Source: Arion vulgaris (lineage: Eukaryota; Mollusca; Gastropoda; Stylommatophora; Arionidae). From it: a DNA stretch of 64,000 nt. The first letter of the stretch is position 1, and every line of letters starts with the position of its first letter. Below are positions 11,101-23,100 of this stretch, one piece after another. The stretch is taken from the NCBI GenBank assembly GCA_020796225.1, contig CM036753.1, forward strand, positions 85,718,941 through 85,782,940, in the 5' to 3' direction. The position numbers and the translations under genes are program-made. The notes beneath the pieces were generated by a model. It had not been told where the DNA came from. It searched no databases and saw only the letters and a list, made by a program, of their open reading frames with translations.

Positions 11101-14100
11101 AGACAATTACTTTAAGAAAAATATCTGCATCATTTGTTAAATAATTCATATGTATTCTTGCTAATATAATTCTAGTAAATGAACAAAACATCTGTAACTC
11201 TAACATGTTCATAAAAGTAAAAAATTAGTTATTTAAAATGAGAATTCACCTTATACTTTGGCATTCTTTCCAAAAAAGGAAGGTTTCGAGAGTCACCACG
11301 GGACCTCCCGATTTCGCAAGCAATAAAATCGATAAATATAACTTGCTTTAAAAAGACCACAAAAACAAGCATTGGAACTGACTCTATCACATGATCCGCC
11401 CCATCTACGACAATGTCGGATGTAAAGCGGCAGCTACCAAAGAGGAGTTGGCTCTACTCACTACGCATGAAACTCTTATGCTCGTTCCTGAGCTGAGCAT
11501 GACATGAAGTAGTTAATCCCTAGTAACAAACAAACATAAAATAGAAAGAGAAATCTACACACAATAGGCTCACAACAACCTCACCTTAATCTGACAAGAA
11601 TGTGAGAAATTCTCTACACAAGGATACGTCTGAGCATTCCAATAGTTGGCCAGGTCTATAAGCAGTTCCTTGGGGGCCTGAAACAATTTAGAAAAAGGTT
11701 CTTAAGAAGATAAAGTAAAGAGAAGACAGACATTTACAAGCCAAAAAATAAAGAGAGAAATTAAAAGAGAAAGAATGTCAAAAACCATTGAATGTAAAAT
11801 TTGAAGAATTAAAACTTTGAATAATATTATATGTGGCCTTTTCATCTTTACAGACGGTCAATTGCAAGTGTTTTACTGTGACAACTTCTGAGTTTTCGCT
11901 TTTCTCTTGTCGTTCAGCTCGTACATAAGTCTCTTCTCAAAAGACTCTGCCCTTCCGTAATTTGGCTTTCCACACAACTCTGTCATCAGCTAGTCCCTCC
12001 CATGTGCTGAGATCTATAGAAAAATTTTCATTGAGGCCTTGCAGACATCTTTATATCTGAGCAGTGGTCTGCCCTGGTGCCTCTTCCCTCCGAAAGTTCA
12101 CAGAACAACATTTGTTTTGGTATACGGCAAGTTTCCATTCTTCTCACATTATAGCTGTGCATATATCAGAAGGACAGATAAAGTGCATACATTATAAAAT
12201 CGTGAGACAACAACAGTGAGAACAAAAACGCAGTTGATAAATACAAAATAATTAGGCTAGATAGGAAATGTAACCCACTTTAAAAATAACATTCAAATGA
12301 ATTAGAGAAACTAAGGAAGTAGAAAAATATACAAGAAAATAATAACATGAAGTATGTTTTGAGAAAATGTTAACACTAACAAGTAACATGTAAGCAACTT
12401 ACATGACACAATTCATGAGACATCTCAATCATGAAACTCACAGCCGGGGACATCTGCGAAATTTGCTGATAAAGTTCAGTAGCTTCTACATTTCTGTCAA
12501 TGAAAAATATTGGAGCAAATATGGTCCCCAGTGTTGCTGGGGTCATCTTAGTTTCCGCACAGTCTGCAATGCTCTGCAGAAGTCGAAGCACATGCATTGT
12601 CAACTTTTGTACTGGAGATGGTAGAAGTAGTACCAGCAACTGTAAAGCTGATAACTTTTTTTGAGTATATCGAGCAACTTCATCAGGTGTACTGGCATGG
12701 CTGCCAAGAGCTAGTAACAACAAAATAAAATATAGGTTCTTCAGTGTCAAAAATACATATAAATAAAACACAGATTAGCTTGACAGACTTTTTGTGATAA
12801 GTTGGTAATATTTACATTTCTAAACTATTTTTCATGTTTCATATGTTACTGAGATCTGACTGCAAATGTTTGGGAGCCAGTATTTTGTTACACAGAAGTT
12901 TTTTATTTGCTGTGTTTACAGCTAATATTGAATAATACATATTAACTAATACACTAGTTGATCCATGTGTTGCTTCCTGGTTAACAAAGATTAGAAACAT
13001 GGTCTTCTCTCAATGCATATATTTTAAAAGTGACTATGAGGGGTCCGGGCTGCCAAACTTTAAATAGGAACTATCTTAATGTGTACTTGCTGCAATTGTT
13101 TTCAAGAACAAAATTACATTGGCACCAAGCTTAAATATGTACAAAGAAATTAATTTTGAACTCCAAAATAGTATGTTGACATGTCAGACAATTTAAAATA
13201 CCAAAATGTCCAATATCTATGATCTCGCTCAATTATGACAGAAGAGTAAATTAATCGAGAATTACTTTGATTCTAAGATAGATAAGACACAAGATCATGT
13301 ACACTCTCCTCAAGCAGAGACAACTCTGGTAACTGGACCCCATCTGTGCATGGACGGTGGTTGAATTTTCAAGGATCTCATTATGGAGAGCTGATGAATG
13401 GGAAGACCCCAAATGAAATTTAAGCATGTCTGTAAGCAAGATTTGAAAAAAACACATGCACATGGAGAAAGGGGGTTCACTGTGTGCTGTTTCATTTTGA
13501 GCAGTCTGATCAAACAAGTACAAGCAAAGAGGCTTTACTTCAAGATAAAACCCCATCTCAAGAGACCTGCCTCATCCTGCCCCATGTTAAGGAGCGACAA
13601 TAAGAAGACAAAGTTTACAAAGTTTCTGCTACAAGTCTGTATTTGCTATTACTTCTGGCCACTTGAGAATGTGGCAACTTGAGAATGTGGCAGAACATCG
13701 CTTGTCAATATCAACTTTTTTCTCAATGTGATATTTTTATCCAAAAATCTTTCTAAATATTGTTTATTACATTATCTGAACATTTTTGTTAAGCACATAT
13801 TACTTTTTCAGTCACTTGAAAATACATCATAATAAGAGTATTTCAAAACATATTAAACATGACTCACCCGTCACCTGTCTGTGAGCCTCCATATGACGCT
13901 CTGTGAGAAGTGGTTCAGGCAACTCTCTTAAAAACTCCTTCAGAACACAAGCAACATCATACGAAGAATAAATTTCATGATCAATACTGATTACTTTGCC
14001 TTGAGTAACCAGCAGTTGTCTTAAAATTGTCATTCTGTTCTTGTTCCCAGGTTTTCGAAAAAGTCCTTCTTTACAAATATCTGTTGGAAATAATCAACAA

Positions 14101-17100
14101 TCGATAATGTATGTGTCAAGAGAGATCATACAACAAAGAAAAATATAGAGAAAAAAGGTGTCTCTGCAAAACGTTAATGTGTGCTGAACATGTACAGCTA
14201 ATGACCATACAAAGAATGAATACAAAAAGTCATGTATAACAACTAAAAAGAATTAAAATATCTTCTTATATTCAATGTGTGTACATACATGCTGCATCCA
14301 TTCGTACATATGTACACACTTACTTATCTATGTATGCTACAGAAACTTATATATAATTATTACAGATAACACACAATATATAAGAGAAATATGGTGAAAG
14401 AGTAGTGACATTTAAAAAGCAAGCATTATTTTTTAAAAAGTTGTGAACAGACATTCAACCAATAAAGCAAGGACTCACTTTTATCCAGTTTCAGGAAGTT
14501 AATGAGTGGAACCATAAGGGACACACCTTCCTCTGTGAGAGGTCCACCAAACAAATCGGTTGATGACTTGTCTGTGAATGAAAGGCCAAAAGTTACACTC
14601 TAGTTATGGATACATTCATTGTTCAGAAATACATGTTACAGAAAATGCTATTTATCTTAGGTTTGACACACAGGTATTTGAGCTTCAGAAAACACTGACA
14701 AAAGTTTGACAAATATTACAAGGTGAGCAATACAGCACAGAAAGTCTTGTTCAGGAATATACAGGGAAATATAGAACCAAAATACTAATGGAGAAAAAAA
14801 CTAAAACAGACAACAGGGTAACTGGAAAGACATGGGGAAAGATTGCACAAGACAGAAAAGACTAGTGTATGTATGTTAAAGATATGTGTCTCAGACTATG
14901 TTTTTGCCCAATATAAGTCCTATAAATGCCTGTTATTGCAGACCAGTGACACTTATCACACACAAACACTATTGATAACACTGGCACACTTGCTCCTATT
15001 ATAGGCTGACAGCAGAATGATGACAACGAGAAATAAGAATGCACTTTGATTCTTACAGGAGACGTTTAGAAAGTAATGCAACACATCGGTTTTCTCTGCT
15101 AATAATTAAGATAGAAGCATGAAAATATGGCATGTGCTAATTGTGTGTACCAAATTGCACCGGAATTCACCAAATAATATGGCTGTTGAAATGGAACATG
15201 TTAGCAACCTGTGTTACTAGCAGTGAATTGTGATGAATTTCTCGTAGCAGATAAGAAAACTGGTGTAAACATTCACAAATGTCTATGTGATGTCTATGGA
15301 AGTCTTGCAGCTGACAGGAGTAATTTGATGGGTTCAGATAATAAAAGTATCAGGGAGTGGAGATATGGAGCAACAGGATATGTGGCACTGTGGACATCCT
15401 GTCACAGCTATCAACTCAGAAATGGTGAAATGCACTTAGGGCATTATTCTTAATGATGAGCAAAGCATTACTCAACAATTGGTCTTACAGCTGTCAGTCA
15501 GCAATGGTAGTGCTTCTTCTTCTTCTTCAAATGTTTCCCTATCGATCACTGTTAAACCACTCTTTGTGACTTGTATGTAATCTGAGCCTAAGAGTGATTG
15601 TAAAATGTGACAAGTAGGTCAGCACATATGATTTCTATGATGCTTTTTATTTACTAGGGTAGCTTCCCTAGGCCTGTATCTCAGTCGCCTTTTACGACAT
15701 GCCTTGTAGGTTGCAGTATTACTATTCTTTGCTCCTTGCGAGCCCTGGCAACACACTGGCGAATGGTAGTGTAAATGTAGTTATAAGAAATCTCTGACTT
15801 TCTAGGGTTTGTGCAAGGTGGGTTCCTCAAAGTCTCACAACTGACCATTGAATGCAATGGAAAGTAATTTCTTTTTAATTGCCAGCCGCCCGAGTGATTA
15901 CCGGGGCCAAAATTTGGGGTGTAAAGAATAGAACCGCTGTTACCTGCCACGCATATTGTAAGAGGCAACTAAAGAGGTTTGGCCGAAATCGGATGCACGT
16001 GTCCACCAGGGAATGTTAACCCAAAACAAATGCTTGCAGAAAATGGATGCACCAGGCCGTAAGGCGTATAACATGGTGCAATGACCCCTCACAATGAGGA
16101 ATGGGATAACAGTTCTACGGTCACCATTCTGCCTCGAGATTTAGCCACGCAGCAAGAATGTCAGACCTACCATCACGAGGGTAGCCAAAACTTACTGCGG
16201 AAACAGAAATCATAGGAATTATTGCCCAAATGGTTACAGGGGCTCAAATTTGGAGTGTAAAGAATAGAACCACTGTTATCTGCCATGCATGTCATAAGAG
16301 GCGCTAAGGAGGTTTGGCTGAAATCGGATGCACGTGTCCTAAACGTTAGAAGTCTATGCGTTTAGGGGCCTACCAAACCAATGTGCAACGTATAGACGTT
16401 CTTGGCAAAGATCAAACATATCACAAAGAGTGATTAAAATTGGTCGTAAAGAAGAACGCAAAGAAGAAGAAGATAGAAATTATATCCTACAGAACTGCCC
16501 CCAGTATGCAAACTTGAGAAGAAAAAGGTGGCCGACTTACACCATCGTCCAAGACAAACTGAATGGCGTGACTAATAATCTGAGGCAGATGGCTACCTTT
16601 ATTAGAGAATCTGAAATCCAAATCTAGTGAGAACACGTAAGAAGAATTGCCAGTGAGAAACTACATTTCTGTGGCTTCCAATGTTCTTACCATTTGTCTG
16701 TTGAATAATACAGATGTTTAAATGACATGCCCATGTATATTGTGTATAAATTTCTTGCTTTTTTCATGAGAAAACCTATGTGGTGCATTACTTTCTGAAC
16801 GTTCCTCATATTAATCACATGAAAACTTTAAAATCATTGTTACTGCTGAAAGGGGAAAATAGAATGGGGCAATTTGAAAACTTAGTTCAAAATTAAACAA
16901 ACTGACAGCAGATCATGTCTGTACTGATAGGTATGGGCTGAGAAATCTAACTGGTGTTTTCTATCAAGTGCTTGTGTTGTTGCTGTGAGATACAGAACAT
17001 ACATGCAACCACATTTAGTATAACAATGGGAATTGAGACTGTTAGTGCTGCACCCAAACTATTCCATTTTTTTAAATTAAGATTTTTTTACTCAGTAAGT

Positions 17101-20100
17101 TGTGTCCAGCTCATAATTAATGCTTTGCAAGGTCTAGACTACCCAGCTATGACTTAAGTGGATGGTGTATATATAAATTACCCCAGCGTCACATATGGGT
17201 ATACTGTGCTGACATGCAGGTTTGTGATGAGATCTGGCAGATTTGTTTTGATGACATTAGTGTTGGGGTGTTGAATGTGGATGAAAGGGGACATGTTATA
17301 GTGATCTTGCATCTGCTTTTTGTATGACAACACCAAAGCTATACTACAACTAAGTTTGAAATCAATAGCTGTAGAAGTAGATAGGGAACCAGCTGTGAGC
17401 CATAGTAATCTACTTGAAAATGCACACTCTCTGCATCTGCTGGGAAGGGGAGCAAATCAGCACTTACAGTATTATTTAGAAATAATACATTTAATATAAA
17501 ATATAGATTATAATCTAACCACACACAAATATGTAATTCAAATATCAATATTATCATACATGTCCTAGTTAGACATCAATATGAACATCATAAACACTTA
17601 TCCTATATCATGTGTGGGCATGAATACAATTAGTAAAAGAGTAGACAGATGAGATGACAGAAAGGCACAAACACCATTAGTGACAAGACTGATAATAGCA
17701 CAAAGATTGTATTTATACACAGATCAGCTTAACTTATAAATACACACACACAAATAAACAGACATTTAGACAGGATAAATAAACTGACCTTTCTTTTTAA
17801 ACACACCAACAGACACTAAGCTGGACTTCTTTTTTCTGTGCTCATCTTGTGCGGACAACAACATCTCCAACTTGTTACCGCTCAGATCCAGCAGAAAGGC
17901 TAGGTGCATATGACACAAACTAATGAATTTATCCGGCACACATTTCATTGTCCTGGTCACATATTTTTCTTCCAGTCGTTGAAGTTGGCCACGGTCCATC
18001 AGTGCCATGTCAGAGAGAGTAAGTTCTGTGTAGCAAAAATTACACTACTTATTCCTGAAGTTTAATTATCCTTGGTTACACACTTATTACAAAAGAAGAC
18101 AATTATGGTTAGGAGGTAACTGTAAAGTGCCAAACCTTATTCACTCTCAATGTTATTTGTTTACTCACATGTCACATATTGCTGTCATTTTAAGCTCAGA
18201 ACTATCAGTTAATGAGTTATCTTTCTATAACTAATCATGTTTTTTATACCAAGAAAATCTAATGAAAATCACATGCAAATACCTCTTGAGTTTCGCATAT
18301 TCACCCCCTCGCCCCAAATATACCATGGAAAAACTGTATATGTGTTAAGGTCAGCTGTATATGTGTTAAGGTCAGCTGTATATATGATTGCCATCTTAAT
18401 ATATACTGTAAATAACAACAGTTAATATCAAACACCGAGCTACGTAATTTATTGGTTAAATGACGTACACAGAGTAAAAGGTCAGACATATTTTGAATTC
18501 TAGGCGCTATGATTGACTCCTTGCTACTAAAGACAGTCACAGAAACAGACACACAAAAAGTACAAAATAAACTAGTGTTTCCCAGAGTACAGCTCAGCTG
18601 TGCTGCAAGCGGAGACCTAAGTCCTAAGAAACTTATTCATAAACCCCACGCGTCATGGAGTCTCAATAAATGAATGAAAAGTTGATGATATACCAAAAGT
18701 TTCACATCTGGAGGGCCCAGCTGGAACTACGTAATCACTTCTGAGAGACCACATCACAGAGTGAGTCGAACAATAGAGAGACCGCCTGTCAATATAACGC
18801 AACGTTATAAACACACGGCCAACAGACGACGATATAATCAGATCGACGTAATATGTAAGGTTTATGCAAATACGTTAGATACTGTAACTTCTTACTTCTA
18901 AGGCGATATTTTACGAGCAAGATAACGGATTCGTACATCACATTTGAATACCGTGTGTTTATGAGGAGATAAAACTACTGAACTGATTAGGTAGTTTAAA
19001 AAAACCACGGAAAACTTGCGAAGACACCGCACTCAAGCGCCGCCATAGTTGCTCAGTATCTTTTACCAAACTGAAAGTGTCAGCGGCAAGAGCTTATACT
19101 ATATCCATGGTGAGCTGCATAGCGGTAAACACTCACATGGGGATCAGAAAAAGAAATTCAAAGATACACTCAAGAACTCGATGAAATCCTTTGGCATAGA
19201 TGTCGACAACTGGGAGAATGTTGCTCAAGACAGATCAGCCTGGCGCACGCTTCTTCGACACGGTTCCTCGGCTGCGAGGCAGGTAGAACAGCACGGATGG
19301 AACAAAAACGTCAAAATAGAAAGGCAGTAAAACTCCCCACAAGTGCAAGTATACCTTGCCCACACTGTACAAGAACATTTCAAGCCCGTATCGGGCTCAC
19401 TAGTCATCTAGCCATAGACAAATATAGCAATTACATTCCTTGTATAAAATTGTTGGTCATCATCATCATCACAGGTGATGAATGTGTTCCAACGAAAGTC
19501 AAGTCATGGTACCATTATCAGCAAAGATTAGCTATGAAATCAACGAAGATGGAAATGAGCCGCCCTAACTAACAACTAACTAACTAACTAACTAACGTCA
19601 GTCAATCTTACAGTTCAACATTGCGTGTAGACAAATAAATTAAACATTATTATATCAAGTATAATTCTGTCACAGTCCCGACAAACTTCATCAAAATAAA
19701 TTACTAACAGATTAAATCAATGAGAAAGCCACAAATACCAACACAAGACGATTACTATAATATGAGCAGATTGGAACAAGTGTCATTCTGCGCCTTAGAA
19801 CAGGACACAATCGCTCGCAGCCACATGTTTACAAAATTCAAGATTGGCAATTCAGCAATGTGTACATGTGGACAGGCAAACCAGACTGCAGAGCATACTT
19901 CAAGACTGCCCCAAATATGATACACTGAGGCAAACTCACTGGCCTAACGAAACAACACTGACATAAAACTACACGGACCTCTGTGAGCACAAAGACAGTG
20001 AAGTTCATACAAGAGACAACATTGAATATAGTAGCATATTGAGCTACAAAGACAGTGAAGTTCATACAAGAGACAACATTGAATAATATATAGAATATTT

Positions 20101-23100
20101 CAAGTCGAACGAAAGGAGGAAGGAATTACTAACAAAATAAAATATATTCATCTAGTCAGATGTTAGTTAATTACTTACCGTATGTAACACTCCAGGAAAC
20201 ACAATTATTAATATCTTTATTACGGGAAATACCGTAGTATGATTTACTATCTAACTGGGATATTAGGTTCAATCCAAGAAACTTTGTTGAGTGTTGTCTG
20301 ACTTGTACGAATAATGTTTAATTGAAAACAAATATTTATTTATAAGATCCAAACTGCACTGTCGACTGTTGTATGAAAGTAAGTAATCCAGAAAAGAAAT
20401 AATTGATTCTTGCACTTGTCGATAAGTGTTTCTTGCGAATGATAAAATCCTACAAATATCACTGAAACATTATACTGTACTCGTCCCGACTTGCAAATGT
20501 CTCACTCAAACACTAACCTGTAGCAACGGCGTTTTGTGAGGTCTATTGTGGACAACACAGGTGTAACGAACACTAAGCGTAATAACGAAGCAATGGCAAT
20601 GATAGCAAGTTTATATACTATTGACATTTGCTGACCATCTGGAAGAGCTAGGATTTACGTGACAGCCGTGGTGACCATTTTTAGGCCAAGACGAAGCCAC
20701 AATAGATTTCCGCTGTTGCCGATCTGCCGCCTTTCTACCACTCGTTTCTTTCCCCCTTTTTTCTGTCGCTCTCTCTCTCTCTCTCTGCACAGGAAATATA
20801 TGTAATCTACAGTATCTATCCTTTCATGTCATGCTTGAGGACAAGGTTTCACAATTGAGCACAATTGTGGAAACCTTGTCCTCAAGCATGGCATGAAAGG
20901 ATAGATATGCCTACTGTAGATTAAATCTATTTGCCCGTGCAAAGCGTTTGTGTGGTGTCGAGTTCACTCAATCTTAGATTTAGTCGAGTTGATTTCGTTG
21001 TCATGCATTTGTTTCATTTGTCTATTTAGAAGGACGAAAGAGGGAACCATTTTTCATACCATGAAGTATATTGGGGAATACTGTGTTAGGCCAGAGCCAA
21101 CTATAAACTGCTAGAACCTAGCTGTGGTTAGGCACGTATTTTTCATTGACTACTAGAACACGATGGGTGTGATTGATTGTACCATCATTATTGCACTTGG
21201 ATGAGAAACCATGTGTGCTTCGATCTCTTACACAGGAAGATATCAGATGCAGTGCACGAACTGCGATGAGAAACCATGTGTGCTCCGATCTCTTACACAG
21301 GAAGATATCAGATGCAGTGCACGAACTGCGTAGCATTCTCCGCTCAGAAGATCAGACATTGCGATGAGAAACCATGTGTGCTCCGATCTCTTACACAGGA
21401 AGATATCAGATGCAGTGCACGAACTGCGATGAGAAACCATGTGTGCTTCGATCTCTTACACAGGAAGATATCAGATGCAGTGCACGAACTGCGATGAGAA
21501 ACCATGTGTGCTTCGATCTCTTACACAGAAGTACAGATGATCAGATGCTGAGAACCATGTGCTCGACACAGTATCAGATGCGCAGGCTGCTGATGAAGAA
21601 GAGCCATGTGTGCTCCGATCTCTTACACAGGAAGATATCAGATGCAGTGCACGAACTGCGATGAGAAACCATGTGTGCTCCGATCTCTTACACAGGAAGA
21701 TATCAGATGCAGTGCACACTGCGACTAGAACCCTGTTGCTCCGATCTCTCAGGAAGATATGGAGTGCGAACTGCGATGAGAAACCATGTGCTCCGATCTC
21801 TTACACAGGAAGATATCAGATGCAGTGCACGAACTGCGATGAGAAACCATGTGTGCTCCGATCTCTTACACAGGAAGATATCAGATGCAGTGCACGAACT
21901 GCGATGAGAAACCATGTGTGCTCCGATCTCTTACACAGGAAGATATCAGATGCAGTGCACGAACTGCGATGAGAAGACCATGATGTGCTCGATCTCTTAC
22001 ACAGGAAGATATCAGATGCAGTGCACGAACTGCGATGAGAAACCATGTGTGCTCCGATCTCTTACACAGGAAGATATCAGATGCAGTGCACGAACTGCGA
22101 TGAGAAACCATGTGTGCTCCGATCTCTTACACAGGAAGATATCAGATGCAGTGCACGAACTGCGATGAGAAACCATGTGTGCTCCGATCTCTTACACAGG
22201 AAGATATCAGATGCAGTGCACGAACTGCGATGAGAAACCATGTGTGCTCCGATCTCTTACACAGGAAGATATCAGATGCAGTGCACGAACTGCGATGAGA
22301 AACCATGTGTGCTCCGATCTCTTACACAGGAAGATATCAGATGCAGTGCACGAACTGCGATGAGAAACCATGTGTGCTCCGATCTCTTACACAGGAAGAT
22401 ATCAGATGCAGTGCACGAACTGCGATGAGAAACCATGTGTGCTCCGACTTACAGGAAGATATCAGATGCAGTGCACGAACTGCGATGAGAAACCATGTGT
22501 GCTCCGATCTCTTACACAGGAAGATATCAGATGCAGTGCACGAACTGCGATGAGAAACCATGTGTGCTCCGATCTCTTACACAGGAAGATATCAGATCAG
22601 TGGAACGCGATGAACCATGGTCTCGATCTCTTACAGGAAGATATCAGATGCAGTCGCCACGTCACTGGATGAGAAACCATGTGTGCTCGATCTCTAAACG
22701 GAAGATATCAGATGCAGTAGCAGGACATGTCTCGACTACCGGGTCCAGTCACTGGATGAAACATGTGTGCTCCGATCTCTTACAGGAAGATATCAGATGC
22801 AGTGCACGAACTTACGTCACCTTCAAATTGGAATGAAATGGTCGATTTTCCAGAATTTTATGTGCAGCGAACTCGTACACCCGCCTGCCTTCTGATGATG
22901 AAACTGCATAGGCTCCGTCTCTTTTACAGTGATCAAATTGAACACGGACCTACGTTTATCGTCCGTCTCCGAAAAGCCGGCCGTCTATACTTCCCAGTGC
23001 TTTACTGGTACCCAATTGAGGCGGGGTCGATCTGTGAACCATTAAGGTCTGGAAAAAATCGGAACTTCCACTGTGGAATTGAACCCGGACCACGCTTCTT

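Larger units (their letters stand above)
15056..16808 (+). mobile_element. mariner-like DNA transposon, interrupted and dead
   Basis: Both ends carry matching terminal inverted repeats. The left reads caggagacgtttagaaagta and the right, on the minus strand, tgaggaacgttcagaaagta. The similarity continues inward to gcammacatmggttttctc (left 15082-15099). Each end is flanked by TA, the mariner target duplication (15054-15055 and 16809-16810). The left part encodes an N-terminal transposase-like stretch, EFLVADKKTGVNIHKCLCDV then YGSLAADRSN, as in mariner helix-turn-helix regions. The catalytic part is gone. The centre is replaced by SINE-like and LINE-derived pieces. Confidence 0.75.
14081..17788 (-). 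other. ARHGAP19-like introns 3 and 2 (around exon 3)
   Basis: The sequence flanking exon 3 (14479-14571). The part from 14572 to 17788 carries a mariner element at 15056-16808 that is itself riddled with later insertions. The stretch 16811-17788 showed no further recognisable feature. Confidence 0.55.

Noticed and set aside
18008..18008. The ATG at 18008 as the certain start of the ARHGAP19-like protein.
   Set aside because: The frame stays open upstream to the acceptor at 18026, and a phase-compatible ATG exon with a promoter-like region exists at 30058. It remains the fallback.
21190..22810. A CRISPR array or a family of small repeat-protein genes in the 65-bp repeat.
   Set aside because: Units are contiguous without unique spacers, the host is an animal genome, and the open frames are a by-product of a 65-base period.
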